DNA of 5,765 nt, taken from contig CANROL010000079.1 of NCBI GenBank assembly GCA_947632255.1, forward strand, positions 1 through 5,765, given 5' to 3'. The notes beneath the pieces were generated by a model. The model saw nothing but the letters and a program-made list of their open reading frames with translations, was not told where the DNA came from and made no database searches. Positions 1 through 5,113 of this stretch are shown here, piece after piece; positions within the stretch are counted from its first letter, which is position 1, and each line of letters starts with the position of its first letter. Source of the stretch: an uncultured Bacilli bacterium (lineage in GTDB: Bacteria > Bacillota_I > Bacilli_A > RF39 > UBA660). Both the position numbers and the translations under genes were made by a program.

Positions 1-272
1 CTATTTTAAGAGCCGAAGCTCAAAAAGAAAGTCAAATTAGAATTGCTGAAGGGGAAGCAGAAGCTATGCTTAAAATTAAAGAAGCCGAAGCTAAAGGAAT
101 TGAACTTTTAAAAAATGCTAAAGCAGATAATGCGGTTCTTACTTTAAAAAGTTATGAAGCTTTAGGAAACGTTGCTAATGGACAAGCAACGAAATTAATT
201 ATTCCGGCGAATCTTCAAGATATTGCTACTTTTGGGACTACTTTAAGTGAAGTTGTGAAAGATAAAAAATAA
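1..272 (+). CDS. SPFH/band-7 (stomatin-like) membrane protein, C-terminal fragment
   Basis: Only the last 89 codons are in the window; the frame is open from base 3 to the TAA at 270-272. The visible part begins with an Ala/Glu/Lys-rich helical stretch (RAEAQKESQIRIAEGEAEA, then KIKEAEAKGIELLKNAKA), which is the coiled-coil region that follows the SPFH domain in stomatin/QmcA-type proteins. After it comes the characteristic tail: an ALxxLKSYEALGNVANGQ-like helix and then TKLIIPANLQDIATFG, the conserved 'TKLIIP' end of this family. Such proteins are anchored by an N-terminal membrane segment, oligomerise, and organise membrane microdomains or proteases; those parts lie upstream of the window. 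The internal ATG at 66 is not a start, because it falls inside the coiled coil. The next gene begins on the last base of its stop codon, so the two are probably co-translated. The family call is strong; the specific role is unknown. Confidence 0.88.
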   Translation, partial: ILRAEAQKESQIRIAEGEAEAMLKIKEAEAKGIELLKNAKADNAVLTLKSYEALGNVANGQATKLIIPANLQDIATFGTTLSEVVKDKK

Positions 273-757
273 TGGAAGTTCATAATATTCCAGCTTATTA
301 TAATAAAGACTCTGAAATTCTTATTTTGGGGTCTTTTCCTAGTATTAAATCAAGAGAAGTAGGTTTTTATTATGCTCATCCCCAAAATAGATTTTGGCAA
401 GTCTTAGCTTTAGTTTATAATGAAGATATTGGTGATGATATTTCTTCTAAAAAAGCTTTTTTAAAAAAACATAAAATAGCTTTATTTGATGTTTGTTATA
501 GTTGTAATATTGATAAATCTAGTGATACAAGTATTAAAAATGTTGTTCCTAATAATATTCAAGAGATATTACTTAATACTAATATTAAAAAAATATATAC
601 AACTGGGAAAACAGCATATAATTTATATCATAAATATATGGCTAATTTAGGAATAGAGGCCATATATCTACCTAGTACCAGTGGGGCTAATGCAAGTTTT
701 TCTTTAAAAAAATTAGTTGATGCTTATAAAGTAATTAAAATGTCAAATGCAAGCTAA
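272..757 (+). CDS. DNA-deoxyinosine (hypoxanthine-DNA) glycosylase, UDG superfamily family 6
   Basis: This 161-residue protein is probably a cytoplasmic base-excision repair enzyme that removes hypoxanthine (deaminated adenine) from DNA. Motif 1 is LILGSFPSIKSREVGFYYAH (residues 18-36) continuing into PQNRFW, which puts an Asn at residue 39, where family 6 carries its important Asn. A central FDVCYSCNIDKSSDTSI (72-88) matches the conserved 'SC-x-R/K-x-GS-x-D-SSI' block of these enzymes. Motif 2 is LPSTSGANA (133-141); the family usually reads LPSTSPAN, so Gly replaces Pro at 138. The length is typical and the protein looks complete. The ATG overlaps the stop of the SPFH gene (TAATG) and has only a weak GAAAG (257-261) as ribosome binding site, so translation probably depends on coupling. 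No functional link between a membrane scaffold and DNA repair is evident; a shared operon of housekeeping genes is the simplest reading. Confidence 0.85.
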   Translation: MEVHNIPAYYNKDSEILILGSFPSIKSREVGFYYAHPQNRFWQVLALVYNEDIGDDISSKKAFLKKHKIALFDVCYSCNIDKSSDTSIKNVVPNNIQEILLNTNIKKIYTTGKTAYNLYHKYMANLGIEAIYLPSTSGANASFSLKKLVDAYKVIKMSNAS

Positions 758-773
758 ATTTTTAAATTAGGAC

Positions 774-802
774 TTTTAATTACAAAGAAAATATGTTATA
801 CT
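774..802 (+). promoter_or_regulatory. Candidate sigma-A promoter with extended -10 for the pilin-like gene
   Basis: TGTTATACT at 794-802 is a TGn-extended -10 element (hexamer TATACT at 797-802). The only -35 at 17 bases is a weak TTTTAA at 774-779. Transcription would start near 808-810, giving a leader of about 15 bases with the AAGGTG ribosome binding site (810-815) at its very 5' end, 8 bases before the ATG at 824. Confidence 0.5.
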
Positions 803-823
803 TCATGGTAAGGTGAAAAAATA

Positions 824-1198
824 ATGAAGTTAAATAAATTGGGATATACAAAAGTTGATTTAATAATTGTAGTAGTTTTAATAACTATCGTGGCATTTAT
901 TACTATTAATAAAACAGCATTAGCTTTTGAAAATAATAATGCTAAATATGAAGAAGAAATGATTGCTTTAATTGAAGAAGAAGCAAAAAATTATGCGATG
1001 GATAATTTAGAAATATTTAATGAAAATACTACAGCGTTTATAATTGTAAATGATTTAGTCGAAAATAATTATATGTTTGGCAATAGCGATGGTTTAGTAG
1101 TGCATCCTAGTGATCCAACCAAAAATTATAATGATAATAAAATAAAATTAGAATATGATCAAAATAAAAATCAAGTAAAGGCGACTTTTGTCGATTAA
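824..1198 (+). CDS. Pilin-like (type IV prepilin/pseudopilin-type) membrane protein
   Basis: This 124-residue protein has a short Lys-rich leader ending in Gly (MKLNKLG), then YTKVDL followed by a single hydrophobic segment (residues 13-28). The layout is that of a prepilin: cleavage after Gly7, mature residue 1 Tyr, then a membrane helix that continues into an amphipathic acidic helix (KYEEEMIALIEEEAKNYAMDN). The C-terminal half has a pattern common in pilin-like proteins of low-GC anaerobes: a 'VNDLVENNYM' helix, an Asn/Asp/Pro-rich loop with HPSDPT, and a final strand pair ending KATFVD. The usual G-FTLxE signature is altered: Lys at +3 and Asp instead of Glu at +5. No prepilin peptidase, ATPase or other pilin gene is in the window. 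It could be a minor or diverged pilin, or simply a membrane-anchored protein with a pilin-derived N-terminus. Confidence 0.6.
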   Translation: MKLNKLGYTKVDLIIVVVLITIVAFITINKTALAFENNNAKYEEEMIALIEEEAKNYAMDNLEIFNENTTAFIIVNDLVENNYMFGNSDGLVVHPSDPTKNYNDNKIKLEYDQNKNQVKATFVD

Positions 1199-1202
1199 AT
1201 GC

Positions 1203-1231
1203 TTGATTTTTTATATTAAGGTGTTTATAAT
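1203..1231 (+). promoter_or_regulatory. Sigma-A promoter for the thioredoxin-like gene
   Basis: TTGATT (1203-1208), a 17-base spacer and a perfect TATAAT (1226-1231) form a good housekeeping promoter. The start point would be near 1237-1239, directly before the consensus AGGAGG at 1239-1244, which is 7 bases from the ATG at 1252. No terminator separates this gene from the pilin-like gene, so read-through is also possible. Confidence 0.7.
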
Positions 1232-1251
1232 TATTTACAGGAGGAAAAAGT

Positions 1252-1833
1252 ATGAATGAAACATTAGAATTAAAGTTAAGAAATTTAACTTATGTAGTAA
1301 TAGGTGGTTTTGTTGTTACCTTTTTATTATTAATAGGGTTATATTTTAGAAGTAATACTTGGACAAGAGAAAGCAGTACAGGAAATGAAAATACTGATAA
1401 TTCTACTCCAAATGTTGTTGGTTATGATTCAAGTAGATTTACTAAAGTTGATGGTAGTGAAGCTGCTGCCTTATTTAAAGATAAGAAAAATCATGTTTTA
1501 TTAATTGGTCGTCCAGGATGTAGTTTTTGCCAAGATTTAGTACCAAAAATTAATCAAGTAGTTGATGAAATGAAAATTGAAATTCATTATCTTGAATTAC
1601 CAGATGAAGGTTGGAATCCAAATGATTGGAATGATTTATATCCATATTTAGATATTGAAACTACAATTAATAGTAGTGATGGACCTCAAACTGGTACATA
1701 TGGCAAATTAATTAAAGCTAATGGTTTTACACCAGTAGTTATTATGATTAAAAATGGTAAGATGACTGATGATACATTTGTTGGTACATCTACTGTAGAT
1801 GATTTAAAGACTTTATTTGCTAAATATTTCTAA
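1252..1833 (+). CDS. Membrane-anchored thioredoxin-fold protein with CSFC motif
   Basis: This 193-residue protein has a single N-terminal membrane segment (about residues 13-32, VVIGGFVVTFLLLIGLYF), then a Ser/Thr/Asn-rich linker (34-55) and a thioredoxin domain (about 58-193) that should lie outside the membrane. The fold is supported by a hydrophobic strand (VLLIGRPG), the redox motif C90-S-F-C93, and T160-P161 in FTPVVIMIKNGK, which is the conserved cis-Pro loop followed by the last strands. A long insert between them contains a Trp-rich stretch (DEGWNPNDWNDLYPYL). This arrangement resembles the bacteriocin-transport-accessory/thioredoxin-like proteins of Bacillota. The likely role is a thiol-disulfide oxidoreductase acting on exported proteins; the substrate is unknown. 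Several nearby products (pilin-like protein, candidate anti-sigma factor with two outside Cys) are exported, but no link is shown. It has its own promoter and terminator. Confidence 0.82.
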   Translation: MNETLELKLRNLTYVVIGGFVVTFLLLIGLYFRSNTWTRESSTGNENTDNSTPNVVGYDSSRFTKVDGSEAAALFKDKKNHVLLIGRPGCSFCQDLVPKINQVVDEMKIEIHYLELPDEGWNPNDWNDLYPYLDIETTINSSDGPQTGTYGKLIKANGFTPVVIMIKNGKMTDDTFVGTSTVDDLKTLFAKYF

Positions 1834-1856
1834 AATTTTAAAAAAAATAGTCATTT

Positions 1857-1888
1857 AGGGAACAAATTTGGAAATTTGCTCCTTTTTT
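1857..1888 (+). terminator. Rho-independent terminator after the thioredoxin-like gene
   Basis: GGAACAAATTT (1859-1869) faces AAATTTGCTCC (1872-1882) with a single A/C mismatch, and TTTTTT follows at 1883-1888. The innermost pairs must open to leave a workable loop. It closes the upstream block before the next gene's promoter. Confidence 0.85.
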
Positions 1889-1911
1889 CGACAAATTTTT
1901 CGGTTTTAATA

Positions 1912-1920
1912 TGCTAGGAT
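1912..1920 (+). promoter_or_regulatory. Extended -10 promoter for the MvaI/BcnI-like gene
   Basis: TGCTAGGAT is a TGn-extended -10 (hexamer TAGGAT at 1915-1920). The nearest -35-like sequence, TCGACA (1888-1893), is 21 bases away, too far for normal use, so the extended -10 would carry the promoter. The predicted start near 1926 falls inside the hairpin at 1923-1953. Confidence 0.5.
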
Positions 1921-1922
1921 AG

Positions 1923-1953
1923 AAAACATTCTTTTTGAAAGGAGGAATGTTTT
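1923..1953 (+). promoter_or_regulatory. Leader hairpin enclosing the ribosome binding site
   Basis: AAAACATTC (1923-1931) and GAATGTTTT (1945-1953) form a perfect 9-base-pair inverted repeat around a 13-base loop. The loop and the first paired base hold AAAGGAGG (1938-1945), the ribosome binding site for the ATG at 1957. The stem is mostly A/U, so it may present the site, lightly block it, or protect the 5' end of the mRNA. A T-run (1950-1955) follows the stem top, so weak termination is a further possibility. Confidence 0.5.
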
Positions 1954-1956
1954 TTA

Positions 1957-2670
1957 ATGCAAAAAGAAGAAATTTCAGACTTAATTTTTAAGTTAGAAAG
2001 AATAAAAAAGATGGGTTATATTGATACTTTGAAAAATTTAGGAAAGGAGGCTACTTTACATAATTTATTAGAGTTAAATTCTAATGATGTTATTATTAAA
2101 TGTGATGATATAAATAATTCCAAATACGTAACATTTTTTAATGCTACTCCTGTGGGTAAAGATAAAAATCAAATTAGACGATTAAAAGAAAAATATGGTT
2201 TTTATGATAATTTAGATTTTAAAAATAAAGTATTTAAAAGCACGGCAGTTAGTACTTTTACAACTTTTATTAAAAGTAATTATTTACTTAAGTTATTTGT
2301 TAGTTATGAAGATAAAAGAATATATTTACAAATTTATGATAAAAATTATGTACTAATTGAGCAAAAAACTTATTGGCCTTTTGAAATGCTAAAAAGTTTT
2401 TATGAAAAGAAAGCAAAATATTTATTTTTAGTTAAGACTTGGGTAAAAGAAGAAAAAAACTCTAAATACTATAAATATTATGATTTTAGTGGTTATCAAT
2501 TAAAAACTTTTGAAGAATTTTTAAAATTAGTAGAAGAGGGGATTATTCGGGTTAATTTTCGAGTTAATGTCTATAATAAAGGATATAAAAAAAATCAAAT
2601 TAAAGACGATGGTACTAGTTTTGAAATTCAAGAAATAGATTTATTAAAGTTATATGATAAAATATATTAA
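1957..2670 (+). CDS. MvaI/BcnI-family restriction-endonuclease-like protein, probably lacking catalytic residues
   Basis: This 237-residue protein is the size of BcnI and matches the family's layout throughout. It has an N-terminal helix with MGYIDTL (19-25); a core strand block with K48 and then SKYVTFFNATP (55-65, family 'SxLTLFxKxP'); a 'LKEKYGFYD' segment; strands around residues 95-135; a 'YWPFEMLKSFYEKKAKYLFLVK' region like the family's 'xWDLxxL-xxKLxxLVLVxA'; and a C-terminal FEEFLKLVEEGIIRVNFRV followed by DDGTSFEI (family 'dHGTxFRI') and LLKLYDKIY. The active-site block, normally D-x4-E-x-K, here reads N41-x4-I46-x-K48 in an ungapped local alignment, so both acidic residues are missing. 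The preceding loop seems about 8 residues short, and the recognition-loop His is Asp. No methyltransferase or partner subunit lies nearby. It may be an inactive nuclease, a DNA-binding relic or a rebuilt active site. The frame is intact. Alignment is from memory of the family. Confidence 0.68.
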   Translation: MQKEEISDLIFKLERIKKMGYIDTLKNLGKEATLHNLLELNSNDVIIKCDDINNSKYVTFFNATPVGKDKNQIRRLKEKYGFYDNLDFKNKVFKSTAVSTFTTFIKSNYLLKLFVSYEDKRIYLQIYDKNYVLIEQKTYWPFEMLKSFYEKKAKYLFLVKTWVKEEKNSKYYKYYDFSGYQLKTFEEFLKLVEEGIIRVNFRVNVYNKGYKKNQIKDDGTSFEIQEIDLLKLYDKIY

Positions 2671-2678
2671 GACAAATT

Positions 2679-2703
2679 AAAAGCTCCTGAAATAGGAGCT
2701 TTT
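2679..2703. terminator. Bidirectional terminator between convergent genes
   Basis: AAAAGCTCCT (2679-2688) and AGGAGCTTTT (2694-2703) form a perfect 10-base-pair stem with the loop GAAAT. The A/T ends give a U-run on either strand, so the element can end both the rightward gene stopping at 2670 and the leftward gene stopping at 2734. Confidence 0.88.
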
Positions 2704-2733
2704 AGACTGTTGAATGACTTATCTAAAATATTA

Positions 2734-3423
2734 CTATTCATCTAATAATGCGGTTTTTTCGTATTCTTTTAAATCATAATTATATACCATATGATCATTT
2801 ATCTTTCTTATGCCATAATATGAGCCTAATGTTCTTAATTCATTATCTGTATACGTTAGAAATAAAATATAGTTGTCTGTGTTATTTAAGAAATCCAATA
2901 TATTATCCGGACCATATTCTTGTACTATATAATGTTTTGTTGGATTTGAAATATCAACAAACTCATATTCCCTTAAAGCATTATTGTTCTTAATATAAGC
3001 ATCTAATGTTATAATTCCACCAATTCTTCTAAAAGTTATATCATTTGTAATCTTTAATTTTGTATTGTTTTTTAATACTTTAGTTACATTAAACATTGTA
3101 TTAGTATATAAATTGGTGTTTATACTATATGAATTTAAATTAGATTTAAAATTTCCTATAATTACAACATCAGCATATTTATATAAATTATCTATTGTCG
3201 GTTTAAAAGCAAAGCTATATTCAGCATTAATATAAGTTATGTCATTTGAATTGACATCTTTTAATATTTCTTTAATACTAGTTCCTGATATTATTTCATG
3301 TTCTGCTTTTTTATTTTCTTTAAGAGAAGTATTTTTATTCATATAACCCTTTGTTCCAAAAAAGCCAACAACCAATAATATTACAAAAAGTACAATTGCT
3401 AACAAAATATTTCTTTTTTTCAT
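2734..3423 (-). CDS. Membrane-anchored extracytoplasmic protein of unknown function, candidate ECF regulon member
   Basis: The protein has 229 residues from the ATG at 3421-3423. A GTG nine bases upstream (3430-3432) also opens the frame but lies inside the ribosome binding site AGGAGGTG (3430-3437), so the ATG, 8 bases after AGGAGG, is the better start. The N-terminus (MKKRNILLAIVLFVILLVVG) is a positively charged signal anchor; no lipobox Cys follows, and the rest should be outside the cell. The outer part has a pattern seen in Bacillota surface proteins: YADVVIIGNFKS, a strand with TNTMFNVTKVLKNN, then FRRIGGIITLDAY, and YILFLTYTDNELRTLGSYYG near the end. These read as a small all-beta domain, but no named function is recognised. 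It is divergent from the ECF sigma gene and has a matching promoter, which suggests it is a target or sensor in that response. It ends TAGTAA. Confidence 0.8.
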   Translation of the reverse strand: MKKRNILLAIVLFVILLVVGFFGTKGYMNKNTSLKENKKAEHEIISGTSIKEILKDVNSNDITYINAEYSFAFKPTIDNLYKYADVVIIGNFKSNLNSYSINTNLYTNTMFNVTKVLKNNTKLKITNDITFRRIGGIITLDAYIKNNNALREYEFVDISNPTKHYIVQEYGPDNILDFLNNTDNYILFLTYTDNELRTLGSYYGIRKINDHMVYNYDLKEYEKTALLDE

Positions 3424-3449
3424 CTTATGCACCTCCTACTTTCATATAT

Positions 3450-3478
3450 ATAACGAATAGAAAGTGTCATTAGTGACA
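3450..3478 (-). promoter_or_regulatory. Candidate ECF-sigma promoter for the leftward gene
   Basis: Read on the minus strand, TGTCAC (3478-3473), 17 bases, then CGTTAT (3455-3450). This resembles ECF promoters of the TGTAAC-N17-CG type and matches the element upstream of the sigma gene in form and spacing. A weaker housekeeping alternative overlaps it: ATGACA (3470-3465), 16 bases, TATATG (3448-3443). Confidence 0.6.
3465..3478. repeat. TGTCA-N4-TGACA inverted repeat in the divergent promoter region
   Basis: TGTCA (3465-3469) and TGACA (3474-3478) are perfect inverted half-sites 4 bases apart. The repeat covers the proposed -35 of the leftward gene, where a repressor could act. With 5-base half-sites it may also be chance. 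Confidence 0.35.
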
Positions 3479-3498
3479 TAAAAATTTTCAAAAATATA

Positions 3499-3527
3499 TT
3501 GTTTATTACATTATTAAATTTTATAAT
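3499..3527 (+). promoter_or_regulatory. Sigma-A promoter upstream of the ECF sigma gene
   Basis: TTGTTT (3499-3504), a 17-base spacer and a perfect TATAAT (3522-3527) make a plausible housekeeping promoter. It lies just upstream of the ECF-type element and would give basal expression of the sigma/anti-sigma pair. Confidence 0.5.
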
Positions 3528-3531
3528 ATTT

Positions 3532-3560
3532 TGTAACAATTTTAATGTTTAAATCGTTTT
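3532..3560 (+). promoter_or_regulatory. Candidate autoregulatory ECF promoter of the sigma gene
   Basis: TGTAAC (3532-3537), a 17-base spacer and CGTTTT (3555-3560). The -35 and spacing equal the known B. subtilis SigX-type consensus (TGTAAC-N17-CGAC). It sits directly before the ribosome binding site GAGGAG (3567-3572) and the ATG at 3580. ECF sigma genes are commonly autoregulated. Confidence 0.65.
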
Positions 3561-3579
3561 ATATACGAGGAGAAAAATT

Positions 3580-4059
3580 ATGAATGAAGCTTGGTTTTCA
3601 AAAATTTATGATCTATATAGTAATGAAATATATCGTCTAGCATTTAGCTACACTCATAATAGCACAGATGCTGATGATATAACTCAAAAAGTATTTCTCA
3701 AATTTTTTTATAATATTGATAAAATTAACAAAAATGAAATTGAAGTAAAAAAATGGTTAATTATTGCCACGATTAATACTTGCAAAGATCTTTTTAAATC
3801 TTTTTGGAAAAAAAGGATTATATCTTTAGATGATAAATATGAAGTTATGGCTAAAGAAAATAATATGGATAAGTTTTTTGAAGAGTGTTTAAAAAGACTA
3901 CCAAAAAAATATCGTTTAGTTTTTCATTTATACTATTATTTAGGATATACAACTAAAGAAATAGCTATTTTAATGGAAATGAAAGAAACTACGGTTAGGC
4001 AAAAATTAGCAAGAGGAAGAAAAATTTTAAAAATAGAAATGGAGGATATATATGTATAA
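3580..4059 (+). CDS. ECF-family RNA polymerase sigma factor
   Basis: This 159-residue protein has the two sigma domains of the ECF group and no sigma-3. Sigma-2 covers about residues 5-78: FSKIYDLYSNEIYRLAFSY, the region 2.2 core DADDITQKVFLKFF (30-43), and VKKWLIIATINTCKDLF (56-72), the -10 recognition helix area. Sigma-4 covers about 100-155: LKRLPKKYRLVFHLYYYLGY, then the helix-turn-helix TTKEIAILMEMKETTVRQKL (124-143) and ARGRKILK, which contacts the -35. Ribosome binding site GAGGAG lies 7 bases before the ATG. The gene overlaps the next one by 8 bases, the usual layout for a sigma factor with its membrane anti-sigma. It should direct RNA polymerase to a stress or envelope regulon, probably including its own operon and the divergent gene, since both carry similar candidate promoters. 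The specific ECF group and inducing signal cannot be told from the sequence. Confidence 0.93.
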   Translation: MNEAWFSKIYDLYSNEIYRLAFSYTHNSTDADDITQKVFLKFFYNIDKINKNEIEVKKWLIIATINTCKDLFKSFWKKRIISLDDKYEVMAKENNMDKFFEECLKRLPKKYRLVFHLYYYLGYTTKEIAILMEMKETTVRQKLARGRKILKIEMEDIYV

Positions 4060-4840
4060 TTTTAAAGAAAAATATAAACAATTCTACGATAATATTGTTT
4101 ATGATAAAAATAAAAAATCAGTAATATTAAATACTGTAAAGAATAAGCAAAATAAACATATTTTAGTTAAAAATAATAAATTTGCTTATATATTTACTAT
4201 CATACTTCTAGTAGGATTAATTGGTACTGGTTTTGCATTTGCTAAAACAATTAAATCTTTAAAGCGTTATTTTATAGATAATAAAATTTTTAACTGTATT
4301 ATACAGGCTCCTGTAGTTAATGTTTTAAATTCTAAATTTGATTTAAAAGAAAATGAGGAAATAGCAAGAGAAAATTTGCAAGATAATTTAGGGATTAATA
4401 TATTAAGTAGTTCTTATTTACCAAATTCTTTGTTTGTTAATAAAATAGTATACGATAATAGTGATATAGCATATATTAATTTAAGTCAATCTTTAAAAAA
4501 CAATATAATAGAAAATTCTGCTTCCTCTTCAGTTTTCTTTAATTCTACTATAGACTTAAATATTAGTTTCTTTACAAATCACGCTAATAGTGAAATAAAG
4601 GAAGATAATATTGATTTAGCTTTTAAAGATTCTAAGTGTTCTAAAGATAATGTAGAAATTATTTATAATGAACATTTAAAAACTAATATTTATTTTGTAA
4701 AGGCAACAACCTACGCTTATGATGATATAGAATTTGTAATTTACTCCTATTTTACTTATAATGATATTTTATATTCGATTAGGGGTTCATTAGTAAGTAG
4801 AGATAATATAATTGATTTCATAAATTCATTAAATTATTAA
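4052..4840 (+). CDS. Single-pass membrane protein, probable anti-sigma factor (DUF4367-like outer domain)
   Basis: This 262-residue protein has a short cytoplasmic N-terminus (1-43, MYNFKEKYKQFYDNIVYDKN...), one membrane helix (44-64, FAYIFTIILLVGLIGTGFAFA), and an extracytoplasmic domain of about 200 residues. The domain starts with a helical part and continues in strands with VNKIVYDNSDIAYINLSQS and a C-terminal FTYNDILYSIRGSLVSRDNI, resembling DUF4367/anti-sigma outer domains. It overlaps the sigma gene by 8 bases and has its own GGAGG (4041-4045), so the two are made together. This position and topology are the main grounds for the anti-sigma call. The N-terminus lacks the zinc-binding HxxxCxxC of ZAS-type anti-sigma factors, so it would bind sigma by another mode. 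Two Cys, C82 and C196, lie outside and could form a disulfide. Release by proteolysis or ligand binding is possible but not shown. Confidence 0.72.
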   Translation: MYNFKEKYKQFYDNIVYDKNKKSVILNTVKNKQNKHILVKNNKFAYIFTIILLVGLIGTGFAFAKTIKSLKRYFIDNKIFNCIIQAPVVNVLNSKFDLKENEEIARENLQDNLGINILSSSYLPNSLFVNKIVYDNSDIAYINLSQSLKNNIIENSASSSVFFNSTIDLNISFFTNHANSEIKEDNIDLAFKDSKCSKDNVEIIYNEHLKTNIYFVKATTYAYDDIEFVIYSYFTYNDILYSIRGSLVSRDNIIDFINSLNY

Positions 4841-4850
4841 AATTTAGATT

Positions 4851-4880
4851 AAGGGACTATTATGTATGTCTCTTTTTCTT
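4851..4880 (+). terminator. Rho-independent terminator of the sigma/anti-sigma operon
   Basis: AAGGGAC (4851-4857) pairs with GTCTCTT (4868-4874), including one G-U pair, around a 10-base loop, and a T-rich tail runs to 4880. The stem is short but sits just 10 bases after the stop codon. Confidence 0.68.
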
Positions 4881-4988
4881 ATTATGCTTAATTTCATGAA
4901 ATAGTAAAAAACAATTTATTAAAAAATCGCCTTTTTTTGACATTTTTTTCTAAAAAAAAGTTGTATAACTATCACAATAAAATTATTG

Positions 4989-5018
4989 TTGACAACAAAA
5001 GTTTAATAAAAATATTTA
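4989..5018 (+). promoter_or_regulatory. Possible sigma-A promoter with -35 inside a palindrome
   Basis: A perfect TTGACA (4989-4994) with TATTTA 18 bases on (5013-5018). The -35 is nested in TTGTTGACAACAA (4986-4998), six inverted bases on each side of a central A, so a dimeric repressor could cover it. If used, it gives a leader of about 260 bases to the gene at 5285. The -10 is poor. Confidence 0.35.
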
Positions 5019-5092
5019 GATAAAAATGTTAAATGATACAAACTTTGTCTTAAATTACCTATGATAAAAAAATGTCTAATCAAAAGTTAATC

Positions 5093-5113
5093 AATGACTA
5101 CTTAATAGTCATT
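5093..5113. repeat. 8-bp inverted repeat next to a TATAAT box
   Basis: AATGACTA (5093-5100) and TAGTCATT (5106-5113) are perfectly complementary around CTTAA. TATAAT begins on the last base (5113-5118), and a T-rich stretch (ATTTTTAT) follows. It may be an operator over a promoter that lacks a clear -35, or a weak hairpin terminator. Confidence 0.4.

Noticed and set aside
1199..1251. Terminator after the pilin-like gene
   Set aside because: There is a T-run near 1207 but no stem in front of it; the stretch is better explained as the -35 to -10 region of the next gene's promoter.
1883..1911. TTCGACAAATTTTTCG as a direct or inverted repeat element
   Set aside because: The two TTTTCG copies are short, and the similarity is explained by T-runs next to the terminator tail; no third copy is seen.
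2748..2993. An 81-codon rightward open frame
   Set aside because: It lies wholly antisense within the leftward membrane-protein gene, has no ribosome binding site and a Tyr/Leu/His/Cys-rich product typical of a chance frame opposite an A/T-rich gene.
3424..3432. GTG start adding three residues (MHK) to the leftward protein
   Set aside because: The GTG is part of the AGGAGGTG ribosome binding site; the ATG 8 bases after AGGAGG is correctly spaced.
4931..4960. CTTTTTTT / AAAAAAAG inverted repeat and a TTGACA at 4937
   Set aside because: The stem is only A/T runs expected by chance at this composition, and the best -10 (TATAAC at 4964) is 21 bases from the TTGACA, too far for a normal promoter.
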